Shown here piece by piece: positions 22,141 through 34,079 of a stretch of DNA of 64,000 nt. The position numbers and the translations under genes were made by a program. The notes under the pieces are model-generated. The model worked only from the letters and a program-made list of their open reading frames with translations. It was not told the DNA's origin and searched no databases. Source of the DNA: Hyperoodon ampullatus (Eukaryota > Chordata > Mammalia > Artiodactyla > Ziphiidae); NCBI GenBank assembly GCA_949752795.1, contig OX457061.1:32306425-32370424 (forward strand), read 5' to 3'. Each line of letters begins with the position of its first letter. Positions within the stretch are counted from its first letter, which is position 1.

Positions 22141-24174
22141 ATGAAGAAAAAAATAACACTATATGCCAGCTTTGAAAAGATGTAGTAATTTTTTAGGTCA
22201 CTAGGATAAAATTCTTTCGGGAAGTTTCAATCTTTTAATAAAACACAATCAATACTTGCAAAATATATGTTTGGTTCTAACACTCATATTTTGGGTAAGC
22301 ATGAAAAAGACACCTTGTCTTCTTTGGCTCAGATTTTGCAAAACACCAGGATAAAAACACTTACTTCTGACCTTTCCAGAAATATAGTGAATATTTGCTT
22401 TTCAAAGATCAGACGGGGTTAGAAGTTAGAACAGAAGTTCTGTTAGAACAGAAGTCAGTCCAGCTCTTCTCTTCAGATAAACACATACACACTCATAATC
22501 ATGCATACAAAACCAAACCAAACCATTTCAGGCAGATAAGAGGTAAGCCTTTTTGGTCTAGGTTTTCAGAAAGGAAATGTGGCCATACTTCCTTTCTAGA
22601 GAACCCATTAAGGTATTTATCAACCTACACTATTGGGAAATTTTTCCTTAAAAATACACAGAATGTCTATCTTTCCAGTGTATTTCCTCATGTTCTAGCC
22701 TTAGCAGAGTTCATGTGCAATTGGTTGTCACCTTCTCAATAGTACCTCTTTAAATATTGGAGGATTTATAACAGCTTCCTCTCACTCTTTTCCAGGACAA
22801 GTCATCCTGGTGCCTTTAACCTCTGCAGAGCTTGCTGGAATGCCCTGATTCTATTCAAGTGCTTGGCATCCCATGGACCTTAATAAAATACTCTGGACAA
22901 ACTGGCTCACGGGTTGACTTTTGCCATAGATCTTATTTCCCAAACTTCTAAACATGCCTGTAGCTTTCCTGTCCAAGTTCAAATATAGTATAACACATCA
23001 CAAGTGCTGAGAAGCAGGAAGTCCATCACTGGATCTGGCACTGCAGTCCTGAGTGGAAAATACCATTTGTTTCCTTGAAAATCTATCCTTGGTAACTGGC
23101 CAATAGGGGAGCAAAGGGTTAATACTGCCATGGAAGAGCCTCTCCAGCCTAGCAGCTCTCAGAGGACAGGGAAGGGTGGTAGGGACTGGAATTCCTGGTA
23201 CTACTGAACAGGAAGTTGGAGAAAAGGCCTAAAGGTCTAATGGCCTCCTAATTAAGAGCTTCTACTCCACAACAAGTTTATAATCAGGAGGTGTCCTACA
23301 GGAAGATGACAGCAAATGGGAAAGTCACTTTTGCTTGAGAATTGGCCAGCCTAGAGGATGGAAGGCAGAAGACCTTTCCAACATGTTAAGAGCCAAAAGA
23401 GTACCTTTTAGTGTTTGTTTTGATTATATTTGCCTGTAACCCAGCAACTGGACCCAGATGCCAGGAGCCCAAAGAGAACACTGCTGATGACTGGTGTATG
23501 GAAAGAAAAAGAAATCCTTTTGTTTTCTTACTTCTATGGTTCTTCTCAAGGTGAGTGAAAAGGGCTAGTAAGGACCTTTTGAAACTGTTTAGAACCCTTA
23601 CTCATTTTTCTAACAACAGCTGGGATGATTTATAATACCACATGTTCTCATTGGTGGTTTCCTCTTTTTTATTTCTGAAGACAAGACACAAGTGGGAAAT
23701 GTGAATCCGGAGCCAGAGTTAAGCTCATCTTTTAAAGCAACCGAATGAATTTTCCAGTTACCATTCTCCCCCCTCCCCCGCAACTCATCTTGAGGCTTTC
23801 CTCCCTGAATCACTGAGTTCTCCACCGTACAAGGGTGATCATGGCTCAGTGTCACTCGAAACTTTTGGATTTCGAGAGCTCCATGTTGCTCAAGATTCCA
23901 AGTTGCTTTTGCTTAATACATTCCCTTTCTCTCACTGAGAAAAACAAAAGTAGTATATTTAATGTATGAAACTCATTAGAGCTATTATAAAATCACACCC
24001 AAATTATCTGAGACAAAATTACATTATTTCAATAGCTATATAGAAAAAGGAGAAAACAAAACTAGGTCATTCTTGATAATCTTTGCAACTAGGTAAGTCT
24101 TCTTTCTTCAAGCTAAATCTCTCCTCTTTTAGCATTTAATTTCTCTTGTTCTTAACTCCATGGAAATAGGGAAG

Positions 24175-24176
<2 letters not shown>
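22141..24176. other. No gene; non-coding
   Basis: About 2 kb without recognisable elements. A small direct repeat 'gttagaacagaagt' occurs twice at about 22425-22453. Open frames such as 22395-22742 have no recognised features. Confidence 0.4.

Positions 24177-24214
<38 letters not shown>
24177..24214 (+). repeat. (TG)n microsatellite
   Basis: About 19 TG units, followed by a TGG-rich stretch. Confidence 0.95.
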
Positions 24215-24215
<1 letters not shown>

Positions 24216-24276
24216 TGGTTGTGGTGGTTTTATTTTAATTTAACCATCATCACTCAGGCATTTGAAGATAAGTATT

Positions 24277-24598
24277 ACGCAGACGCAGACGTAGAGAAAG
24301 GACTTGAGGACATGGGGAGGGGGAAGGGTAAGCTGGGATGAAGTGAGAGAGTGGCATGTACATATATACACTACGAAATGTAAGATAGCTGGTGGGAAGC
24401 AGCCGCAGAGCACAGGGAGATCAGCTCCGTGCTTTGTGACCACCTAGAGGGGTGGGATAGGGAGGGTGGGAGGGAGACGCAAGAGGGAGGAGATACGGGG
24501 ATATATGTATATGTATAGCTGATTCACTTTGTTACAAAGCAGAAACTAACACACCATTGTAAAGCAATTATACTCTAATAAAGATGTTTAAAAAAAAA
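24277..24598 (+). mobile_element. 5'-truncated L1, 3' UTR only
   Basis: About 320 bp matching the 3' UTR of the full-length L1 ('gggaagcagccgcagagcac', 'gctttgtgaccacct'). It retains the last segment, 'tactctaataaagatgttt', with an AATAAA signal. Target duplication tgaagataagtatt at 24263-24276 and 24599-24612, identical, so a fairly recent insertion. Confidence 0.93.
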
Positions 24599-24612
24599 TG
24601 AAGATAAGTATT

Positions 24613-25500
24613 CATAGAATCCTTAACCTATTCTTTTCTAGATGAATTAATCCGAATTCTTATGATTTCACTCTCCCCGCTGGGTCTTATTTGATATGGT
24701 AGAAAATAACTTTTAACTAAAATATTTTATTATTTCTTAGTAAATTCAAAGACTCCTAGAATTTCCCATGATATGTTGATTTAAATGGAGAAATGACAAG
24801 TAAATTTCATTTCACTGACTAATTTGGTGAATGGGGTTTTTTGATTAATCAAATATCCTCCATATATCAATAGGCAAAAATTTTGAAATATATTTAATAC
24901 TAAAATTATGTGCAACAAAAACTTAACCACTCTGATGATTCAGCTGGCATTTACAAATCCTGCATTACTTCAAAAGCTGTTTTTGAGAGTCCATTATGCA
25001 ACTTCACATTGGTAACCTGAAATCAGTTGTGATGGGAGTATTTACACCACAGTAAGCAGTAAATTCTACAAAAAGACCCAATTGTTAAATATTTAGTAGT
25101 GTACCATTGGCTTCTAGGTCACTATTACAAACATAATGACCAACTACCTATAAAATTCTAATTCAAAAATCTATACCCTCAAATATGCTGCAACAAAGTA
25201 GAATAAATAGACTAAATGAATAACCAGAGTCTGCAAGTTTTGCTCATGCAAAAATGCAACCTGATTTTAATTATCATTAGTAAGCATTTTCTAAAATTTT
25301 AAAACAAACAAGTTTCCTCATTAAATGTGAGCAAAACAATTATACATGCTGAAATGACAATGTTTTAAATCCTATTAAAAAGGTAAAAGGAGCTTTACAG
25401 TGTAAAGAATCCTTGAAAATCAGTAAGAAAATTTCACAAAGTAATACATATGGATACTAATTTTGAAAAAAATTTACATATTGTAATAGAGAAATATTTT
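24613..25500. other. No gene; AT-rich
   Basis: Non-coding AT-rich DNA with nothing recognised. The right end runs into decayed L1 DNA. Confidence 0.4.
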
Positions 25501-25515
25501 TTAAAATAAGATTCT

Positions 25516-25720
25516 TTTTTTTTTTTGTGGTACGCGGGCCTCTCACTGTTGTGGCCTCTCCCATTGCGGAGCACAGGCTCCGGATGCGCAGGCCCAGCGG
25601 CCATGGCTCACGGGCCCAGCCGCTCCGAGGCATGTGGGATCCTCCCGGACCGGGGCACGAACCCGTTGTCCCCTGCATCGGCAGGCGGACTCTCAACCAC
25701 TGCACCACCAGGGAAGCCCC
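25516..25720 (-). mobile_element. CHR-2-like SINE, short form
   Basis: Poly(T), 'gtggtacgcgggcctctcac' to 'ccaccagggaagcccc'. Short target duplication agattct at 25509-25515 and 25721-25727. Confidence 0.92.
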
Positions 25721-25761
25721 AGATTCTCTTTTATCTATAAGATTGGCAAAGCTTAACTTCT

Positions 25762-25893
25762 TTCTTTTCTTTTTTTAAGTTTTTTGCCGCATCGCACGGC
25801 ATGTGGGATCTTAGTTCCCCGACCAGGGACCTAACCCACGCCTCCTGCATTGGAAGGCAGAGTCTTAACCACTGGACCGCCGGGGAAGTTCCG
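25762..25893 (-). mobile_element. CHR-1-like SINE
   Basis: Minus-strand copy: 'gatcttagttccccgacc', 'gtcttaaccactggaccgcc'. Target duplication aaagcttaacttct (25748-25761) / aaagcttaatttct (25894-25907). Confidence 0.9.
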
Positions 25894-25908
25894 AAAGCTT
25901 AATTTCTT

Positions 25909-26130
25909 TTTTTGTTTTGTTTTGTTTTGTTTTGTTTTGTGGTACGCGGGCCTCTCACTGTTGCGGCCTCTCCCGTTGCGGAGCACAGGCTCCGGACGCG
26001 CAGGCTCAGCGGCCATGGCTCACGAGCCCAGTCGCTCCGCGGTATATGGGATCTTCCCGGCCGGGGCACGAACCCGTGTCCCCTGCATCGGCAGGCGGAC
26101 TCTCAACCACTGCACCACCAGGGAAGCCCC
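25909..26130 (-). mobile_element. CHR-2-like SINE in the same target site
   Basis: Minus-strand short form with a (TTTTG)n tail at 25911-25938. Target duplication ccgaaagcttaatttctt at 25891-25908 and 26131-26148. The first three bases of that repeat, ccg, come from the head of the neighbouring SINE (25762-25893), so this element inserted after it. Confidence 0.93.
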
Positions 26131-26479
26131 CCGAAAGCTTAATTTCTTAGTAAAAACATCCAATGTTGGTGCAAGTATAGAGAAGCAAACATTCCTACAC
26201 AGCTAGTGAGATCGTCAAATATCAAAATTTTCTGGTGAAGTTAACAATGTGTACGAAAAGCCTTAGAAATATGTGTACTCTACAACCCAGAAACCCTCTC
26301 TCCAGAACTGTATCCTAAGAAAATAACCAGAATTTTGAAACAACTAATTATTCAACAGTATTAGATTGCTAAAGTAAATTAGATTATTAAACTAATAATT
26401 AAAACAGTTTTCCATTAAACAGTTATGTTGCATTGAGTAGCTCATACAGCATTTCACATTTATACAAACAAGGTAAAGG

Positions 26480-27020
26480 TCAAGTAGTTAAGTCTGACGG
26501 CAACAATTTTAGGGAGCTAAGTTCAGGGCACATCTGAGACCCACACAGAGCCAAAAATTAATATAATCCATCTTACCTAATGCTGGGCTGCACCCCGCAG
26601 GCCTATAAGGCCTGCACTTGCCCAGCTTTAAGACTGAAGAAAGAGCCCAGAGTCAGCAACAGAGACATCAGTGGTTTAGCGGATGGGGCCGGGGCTTCCA
26701 TGTCTGAAGAAAGGTCCTGGAGCAACACTCCACCGTAAGCAGCAGACCGCGGGCAGGACAGGGCGGTAGGCTTCGCTGAGGGGGGAGGGGAGGCGAGGCA
26801 GATTGCCAGTTATGGGGGAATTGACCTCAGGTGGGCTCGTTAGTTACCAGGGGAAACAGCAGAGGGGCACGCCCTTCACCGCCCCTTTGATGAGAACAAT
26901 CACCAGCTGGGGCGGGGGCAAGTACTAGGAAGGTCAGTCCTGTGAGTAGGGTGTAGGCGAAGCAGACACTGGTTGGGCAGGGGAGGTGCAGAGAGCAAGA
27001 GAACAGCCGTCCTGAGTGGC
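26480..27020. other. GC-rich island, possible LTR or other repeat
   Basis: About 540 bp of GC-rich sequence in AT-rich surroundings: 'ctgcaccccgcaggcctataagg', 'ggggcgggggcaagtactagg', 'cacgcccttcaccgcccctt'. No open frame or SINE. It could be a solo LTR of an old endogenous retrovirus or another GC-rich repeat; I see no confident TG...CA ends or target duplication. Confidence 0.35.
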
Positions 27021-27279
27021 CTGACCATACAACTAAGAGCCTTCATTATCAAAAAACAAAACAAATCATAATAGTGTTGCTCTGTTTTCTAAGGCTGGAA
27101 ACCATGCTCTGGGTCTTAAGCGTTCTGAATTCTATTCTTCACACTATATACAGTCTTTCCTTCTACAACGTTTCCAATAAAGAGTAGGTTCATCACCCTT
27201 GTAACATGTTTTTATTAAGCGTTTGTATAGATATCGCCATGACCCCGGATGGTGCTATCACCGTCTCTCGCTCATCACT

Positions 27280-28065
27280 TCAATAGCCTTCTAATTGGTC
27301 TGTATTTCCCTTGCCCCTCCACAGTGCAGCACCAGACACCACTCTTAAACACTCAGCCTCCATGTTCAAGTTTACATGATTGGCTCCTAAACACCTCTCC
27401 AAATTCCTCCATCTTTCACTCCAGTCCAGAATCCTTCAGCTTCTTCAGGGCACGATGCACAGGCTCTTTGCAGAAGCTGCTACCAGCGCAGCGAATGGGT
27501 TTCTCACTGTCCTCCCCACCCACTATCATTTCTATCCCCCTTAATTCTTTTTATTTTTTTCATCTGTTTTTCAAATCGGACTTAATTGGATGTTGTTTGT
27601 TTGTTTTTTTCCTTCTCAAAGAAACCTTCCATGACCTCTCCAAATATTTGAGGCTCGACTAACCTTTCCTTCTGGGCCCCTGCTGTCCCACCTGTGTGGG
27701 AATTACTGGAATTTGTCCCTCTTTCAGATGCCAGCAGGAAATAGCCGACAGAGCTCTGGCTGGCTTGTTCAGGCATCACTCACCCCTTGGCCTTGTGCTT
27801 TCAGGTAAGGCCTAACCTGAACAGCTGCGGTGGTCCTGTCCTCCTTAACAAGGATCACAACTGCAATTTCACAGTTTTCACGTGCAGTCATTTTTCCTTC
27901 TACTTGCCCAGCATCTCCTACTCTACTCACTAGAATGTAAGTTCCAGAAGGTCAGTGACGGTTGTCTGGATTTGCTTACGATTGTATTCCCTTTGTCTCG
28001 CACATTGCCTAGCACAGAACAAGCACTTAATAGGTATTTACAAATCAATTGAAGGAATCTAATCT
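27280..28065 (+). mobile_element. L2 LINE 3' segment
   Basis: Diverged L2 signatures in order: 'aatagccttctaattggtctg', 'aaaccttccatgacctctcc', 'tcactagaatgtaagttcc', 'ttgcctagcacagaacaagc'. The open frame at 27249-27662 is a remnant or chance frame of it. Confidence 0.75.
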
Positions 28066-28287
28066 TCCTTTTTGTCATTGTTATTATTCTTTCTTCACAC
28101 CCTTTCCACTGTTGATAATCCACACACAAAGACCATTGAAACCTACCAAGAAGGCTCCATAAGTGACTTTTTACACCAAAATTACACCAGAAATGAGAAT
28201 AACTTAAGATCCTCAAAAAAAAGGAGGGAACCACCATTTTCACAAGAGATCCAGCACATGTGTTATCATTATTCAGAGTTGCTTCTT

Positions 28288-28500
28288 TTTTTTTTTTTTT
28301 TTTTTTTGCGGTACGTGGGCCTCTCACTGTTGTGGCCCCTCCCGTTGCGGAGCACAGGCTCTGGATGCGCAGGCTCAGCGGCCATGGCTCACGGGCCCAG
28401 CCGCTCCTTGGCATGTGGGATCCTCCCGGACTGGGGCATGAACCCGTTGTCCCCTGCATCGGCAGGCGGACTCTCAACCACTGCGCCACCAGGGAAGCCC
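28288..28500 (-). mobile_element. CHR-2-like SINE, short form
   Basis: Poly(T) of about 22, 'gcggtacgtgggcctctcac' to 'ccaccagggaagccc'. Imperfect target duplication gagttgctt (28277) / gagtttctt (28501). Confidence 0.92.
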
Positions 28501-29041
28501 GAGTTTCTTCATTTTTAACACGTATGTAATTTTGGGGGTTTTCTGCATTTTTAATGTACAGTGAAGGGTGGGATATTTAGGAAATGTAAGAATCAAGAAG
28601 ATCTCAGTCTAGCTTGGCAAATAATTTTAAAGCATTTCTGAACTACCAAAAAAAGGATGAGGAAGACTTACAAGAGAAATGACTAGGTCAAAATCACACT
28701 AAGGAAAGGAAGAGCCTAAAAAATAAAGTTTAGCAGTCAATGACCACTTGTACTTAAGATTGACTAGGGTTTGCATAAGGCTGAAATCCAGTTTTAATTC
28801 TGGCAGATCTCAAAGAAATATCAGACTTCATCGTTTTGGTAAATATGAAAAAAAACTGCATTTCAGCTTTAAGCAAAGAATTAAAAAAGATAACTACATG
28901 TTTATAATTTTTAGATAGATATTTTATAATTTTCTAAATAATTTCTCAGATTAGAAATGAAGCAATAATCAGTTAAGACAGGTGGAGAAAATATAAGACA
29001 ATGAACACCTATTAGTTTATGTAGAGAAGAAGAAAGAATGA
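28501..29041. other. No gene; non-coding
   Basis: Nothing recognised. Confidence 0.4.
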
Positions 29042-29048
29042 GACTCCA

Positions 29049-29168
29049 GGGACATCCCTGGCAGTCCAGTGGTTAAGATTCTGTGCTCCCAATGCAGGGG
29101 GCACGGGTTCAATCCCTGGTCAGGGAACTAAGATCCTGCATGCCTCATGGTGTGGCCCAAAAGAAAAG
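29049..29168 (+). mobile_element. CHR-1-like SINE
   Basis: 'gggacatccctggcagtccag', 'tcaatccctggtcagggaac', A-rich tail. Short target duplication gactcca at 29042-29048 and 29169-29175. Confidence 0.88.
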
Positions 29169-29175
29169 GACTCCA

Positions 29176-29689
29176 TGTCTTGGGTTAATTGGATAGATGC
29201 AAAATTGGTATTATTGTCTTTCTCTCTTGATTTTCTAAAAGTAGAATATTGGTGGGTGGAAATGTTTAGGAAGAAGGGCCAGTTCATGATTGGAAGAGGA
29301 ATTCTGACTCCTTTTTGCTTCTAAATCCAAATCCTACTTGTAAAACAGTGTACCTGGGGAAAATTGGAATGCTTACAGAAAATATAATCAAAGTAGGCAG
29401 AAAGAAAACCCACTGTGTTGGTCTAAAGTGCTTTTAGATAGGTATATAAACTTATAAAATCAATTTAACTTAAACATTCCAACAGATATTCCTCCGTGAA
29501 TCAAGAAATGTGAGTAACAGGCAAGTTTTGGAGATTAATAATGAGAGTGAAAAACAAGTCTTTTGTCTGATTAAACAAGTTACAGTGCATATTCTATACT
29601 TTCAGAGTCAACTAAGATCATGTAGTATTTGAGTGAGAGGGAGATAGGAGATCTTGTAGACCAACCTTCCCTGATTTATAGCTGGCTTA
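29176..29689. other. No gene; non-coding
   Basis: Nothing recognised. Confidence 0.4.
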
Positions 29690-30860
29690 TTACATCATTC
29701 ACAGTATATGTGTTGGGTGCCTTTTCGTGCCAAAAACTGCGGTGGGTGCTGGGGATTCAACAGGGAACAAACCAAAATCCCTGATCTCAAAGAACTCATG
29801 TTCTAGTTGGGAGAAAAGGATAATGTACAAATAAAGAAATGTGTAATAGGTCAGATGGTGCTAACAGAGATGGACAGTGTATGTATGTATGTATAGGTAT
29901 GTATTTATGTGTGAAGTGGATGTGATAGAGTGGTGGGGTAAATCATCTCAATAAGGTGACATTTGAGTAGAGATCTTGGTGAAGAGAATGTGTCCCTGAG
30001 GATACATGATTGCAGAAAATTCCAGGGAGAGGGAACAGCAAGTGCCAAGAATCAAGTAAGAGAGAGGAGGCCAGTGTGGCTGAAGCAGCCTGAGCAAAAA
30101 GAGGGTAGTAAAAATTACAGCCAAAAGGGTAGTGGAGACAAGGTCATATCAGACCCTAGAGTCCAAGATGATCCAATATACTTTGGATTTTATTCTGTAT
30201 GAGTTGGGGTACCACAGCATATCAGTCACTAGATCTGACAATGTTTTAAAAGGGCCACTCAAAATAAACTTTAAGAGGTCAAGGGTAGAAGCAGAGAGGT
30301 TGGTCAGAAGGCTATTGAAATCATCCAGTCAAGAGATGATGATGCCTTGGCCCAGATTAGCAGTAGAGGAGGTAAGGGATGGCTACATTAGGACATATTT
30401 TGAAGTGGAAGGATAGGATTTGATGATGGATACCATACTGTGTGAGACAGTAATGAGTTAAACATGATTCAGGAGTTTTGGGAAAAATGGAACTGCCATT
30501 TATCATCGGAGAGAACGGGGTGAAGTGGAAATCGAGGATTCAGTTCTGAAGTATTAAGTTTGATGCCTATTAGACATCCAAGTAGAGATGTTGAATATGC
30601 ACTTGGACATCAGTGTTCTGGAGTGCAGAGGAGAGGTTTAGGCAAAGATGTAAGTTTTGGAGTCACCATATATTTATGGTACTTGAAACACACAACTGGG
30701 TGAAAGTACATTGGGAGTGGGTTTAAATAGCCAAGGGAGGAAGTCTAGAGACTGAGCTTAGATCCCTCCAACCAACAGAAGTAGGAAAATGAAGAGGGTC
30801 AGGCAAAGGAGACTGAGAGTGTATGGCTTGTGAGACTGGAAGAGAATCAAGAGGGCAATC
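29690..30860 (+). repeat. Ancient mammalian interspersed repeat, about 1.2 kb
   Basis: Recognised by wording of an abundant old repeat: 'ggtgctggggattcaaca', 'aaggtgacatttgagtagag', 'gagagggaacagcaagtgcc', 'aggaggccagtgtggctg', 'gatgcctattagacatccaag'. Family name not assigned from memory. Open frames inside (29963-30202, 30132-30416) are its decayed sequence. A (TATG)n run lies at about 29881-29897. Confidence 0.65.
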
Positions 30861-31084
30861 TCACAGGTCAATTGAAGAACATGTTCAAGGAGAAAGCAAT
30901 CTGCTGATAGAAAGATTGAGACCATTGAGAGCTGAGATTTGATTTGAGGTCTTGGTCAGATTTTCTTCTAACTTCCATGCTTTTTCCATAACACCACCTT
31001 CCCTCTGCTCCATTGTTATCTTACCTGAGCTACAGATAGGATTCTTTCTCACTCTGGGAGTTGCTAATATAATCAAGTTCACTG

Positions 31085-31520
31085 ACAGTTCAATAGAAAT
31101 GGTGAAGGAGGAGGTGTTTCCCCAAAAGTAGACCCTGAGACAAGGATTTGAGAGAAGACAATAGGTGTATTAATGAGCATGTCATTGTTATGGGCAACTG
31201 GTTCAGTTGAATGGGGACCTTCTGAGGAAGCATGCACAATATGCTTCAGCATTGTCAAGAGGGTCAAACTGGGGTAGTTATTCATAGACTCATTGATTGA
31301 AAATTGCATTTCTTGGATTGCCCTGTGCATGTCCTGTGGTGCTAGCAGAAGTCCCTAGGCAGGGAAACAGAAGCATGGGTACTTGTGGTAGGAAACTGTT
31401 TGCATGCCCAAGAAATGCCCATCATAGCTGCAGGTAAACCCTGAGGTGGGCCGAGGGAATATGGGCATTTCTTGTTGAGGACAGTGCAAATGTGATGGTG
31501 GTCACATTGGTCACAGCACC
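31085..31520 (+). repeat. Ancient interspersed repeat, unassigned
   Basis: 'aagtagaccctgagacaagg', 'agcattgtcaagagggtc', 'cagggaaacagaagcatggg', and 'gtttgcatgcccaagaaatg' occur in the order of an old LTR-like mammalian repeat. Ends uncertain. Confidence 0.5.
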
Positions 31521-32162
31521 TAGTAGTAGATTGTCTGGACTTTGTTTCTTCTTAGACTGTGAACTAAGTCTTGTGCAAATGGTCAAGTGGTTTATTTTCT
31601 TAAGCACTTGCTAGATTGGGGGAAAATATGCTGTGGGTGAGAGATTATTCTTTAACAATATTTATCACATATTTTGAGTAATAAAATATGGCTTGATTAA
31701 TATAAGAAGGCATAACACTCTGCTCACGTTTTTGTGTCTAGAAATAACTGGAAAATCTTCAAGTTTCGGCTGTGTAGAAAATGACAGAAAGAAAATTATT
31801 AAAATATAAATATTTTAAATAGCATTCTTTCTTCTTTTTATTTTAAAACCTATTATTTTGATCCAACTGGTACCAAAAAAGATTTCATCTAGCTAAAATA
31901 AATATTAATACTTTTTAATGTTTTAATAGTGCACATGTCTATGTAAATATCTCATTAAAGTGAAATTATTCATAAGTTTGTCCAGTGAACTACTACCATA
32001 TCTCAAGAAGCTATATTTCTCCCATGATAAGCAATGGGCCTTTATTAAAGAGATGATAGATACATATCTTAGTAAGGTTTCTTAACTTTCTACAGAGAGC
32101 TTATCCACACAGATATGCCTGTAATTTGCAACACAGACCATCTGAAGTCCAGGTTCTCATTC
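31521..32162. other. No gene; AT-rich
   Basis: Nothing recognised. Confidence 0.4.
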
Positions 32163-32175
32163 AAGAGCTCAGCTA

Positions 32176-32389
32176 GGGCTTCCCTGGTGGCGCAGAGGTT
32201 GAGAGTCCGCCTGCCGATGCAGGGGACGCGGGTTCGTGCCCCGGTCTGGGAGGATCCCACGTGCCGCGGAGCGGCTGGGCCCGTGAGCTATGGCCGCTGA
32301 GCCTGCGCGTCCGGAGCCTGTGCTCCGCAACGGGAAAGGCCACAACAGTGAGAGGCCCACATACCACAAAAAAAAAAAAAAAAAAAAAA
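32176..32389 (+). mobile_element. CHR-2-like SINE, short form
   Basis: 'gggcttccctggtggcgcag' to a poly(A) of about 22. Identical target duplication aagagctcagcta at 32163-32175 and 32390-32402. Confidence 0.95.
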
Positions 32390-32432
32390 AAGAGCTCAGC
32401 TATTCCAAACAAATAAAAAACATGGTGGCAAG

Positions 32433-32550
32433 AATTCCCTGGTGGTTCAGTGGTTAGGACTTGGTGCTCTCACTGCCAGGGCCCCAGGTTCAATCCCTGG
32501 TTGGGGAACTAAGATCCCGCAAGCCATGTGGTGCAGCCAAAAAAAAAAAA
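32433..32550 (+). mobile_element. CHR-1-like SINE
   Basis: 'aattccctggtggttcagtgg', 'caatccctggttggggaac', poly(A) tail. Target duplication aaaacatggtggcaag at 32417-32432 and 32551-32566. Confidence 0.93.
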
Positions 32551-32566
32551 AAAACATGGTGGCAAG

Positions 32567-33240
32567 CAACGATATTAATAGGGGATTGGCTGAAGCACAA
32601 GTAGTATATCCTTTTCTTTAGGTTCTCTGGGTTATCCTGGAGGAGGTCAGACCACGAGAAACATGTCAATATAAAGGACATTACTTTTGCTTCTCTAGAA
32701 CTACTTTCAACCAATCAGGATTTGACATTGTCTCTCTAGCCTATTGAGAGGCTACAGATGAATCCACAGAAGTAATGGCTCTCTTAAGTGTTTAGAAAAT
32801 AAAAATGAACAAAAAACTAAAAACTTGTTTTGCCTTTATCTGCTGAACGCCATGTCACTGATCATGTGTTTTACCTGTTTGGACCATCCCCAAACACACG
32901 TAGGAGCCTATACCACGCATGTCTGTATGCTATCTGAGCACATATAACAATCTGTTTCTCTTACTATGTAGGTCAGATACTAACTTAGCTGTGTGACTTC
33001 ATCCCTGATTGAACAATAATAACAAAGGAGGATTGATTAATGATTCTATTCCAACTTGGAAAAGGTCATTAGTAGCACAGTTCAGAACTCCCTCCTTTGC
33101 CTTGATCTTTCAGAGAAATCACAAAAACATTGGGCTTTGTGGATTGAGAATTCTGTAAAGCTGGGAGAGATATCTAATAAAATGGAAAACAATATCAAGA
33201 CTGAAAAAAAGTTGGGTAGTCTGAAATGATAAACCAATTT
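32567..33240. other. No gene; non-coding
   Basis: Nothing recognised. Confidence 0.4.
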
Positions 33241-33254
33241 AAAAGATTGTCCTT

Positions 33255-33454
33255 GGGCCTCCCTGGTGGCGCAGTGGTTGAGAGTCCGCCTGCCGATGCA
33301 GGGGATACGGGTTCGTGTCCCGGTCCGGGAGGATCCCATATGCCGCGGAGCGGCTGGGCCCGTGAGCCATGGCTGCCGAGCCTGCGCGTCCGGAGCCTGT
33401 GCTCCGCAACGAGAGAGGCCACAACAGTGAGAGGCCCGTGTACCGCAAAAAAAA
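33255..33454 (+). mobile_element. CHR-2-like SINE, short form
   Basis: 'gggcctccctggtggcgcag' to 'gtgtaccgcaaaa'. Identical target duplication aaaagattgtcctt at 33241-33254 and 33455-33468. Confidence 0.95.
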
Positions 33455-33468
33455 AAAAGATTGTCCTT

Positions 33469-34079
33469 AATACGGATAACAATAAAGTCTTGATTTAAGA
33501 ATTAAAAAGTTTGTTTCACAAGTAAAATGAAGGAGAAAACCAAGACCTGGATAGACTAATACTTGTTAAAATAAAATAAAAAAAAAAGAAGTGAGGGGGT
33601 GCTGAGTGGTATTAACGTGACTTAATATAAGTAAATAACATGATTGCAATCAAAAGCTAGAGACACTAGTGCAAATATTAATTGAAGTTGACATTTAAAT
33701 AAAAGTCAGCTAAATCTCCTCTGTACTACCATAACATTAACTTCATCGTTTTGGTTCAAAACCCTGTCTTTTAAAGACAGTATCAGGTACATATCTGGAG
33801 AAAGAAAATTGAGATGGAGAGGCTCTGGAAATATAGCAACAGTTGAAAGAACTGAGGATATTCAATGTGGAACAACAACAAAAAGTTCAGTGAGAGGTGG
33901 AATGTTTTTTGGAAGAGGTGAAGGATGGATTGTTTTCAGACTTTTGGAGGGCTCCCTGGTAGAAGAGCAGGTGACATTCTGCACTCCTCCAAATAGAAAA
34001 AGCAAGAGTATAAACTGTGTGAGGGTAGAAACCATGTCTTAAACATTTTTGCATTTGTGGTAAGTCCAATTACACTGGA
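33469..34079. other. No gene; non-coding, possibly an old repeat
   Basis: About 33790-33990 ('ctggaaatatagcaacagttgaaag', 'ggtgaaggatggattg') has the feel of a very old CR1/L3-like element; not secure. Confidence 0.3.

Larger units (their letters stand above)
25728..26440 (+). mobile_element. Old L1 fragment broken by SINEs
   Basis: 'tttatctataagattggcaaagc' on the left and 'tccaatgttggtgcaagtatag', 'agaactgtatcctaagaaaataa' on the right form one diverged plus-strand L1 3' segment, split by the two SINEs at 25762-26130. Confidence 0.6.

Noticed and set aside
25525..26206. Open frames resembling 'GLSLLWPLPLRSTGSG...' here and at many other places (e.g. 1651, 28072, 33226, 37223, 44121, 47056)
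   Set aside because: All are translations of CHR SINE bodies on one strand or the other; their mutual similarity is repeat similarity, not a protein family.
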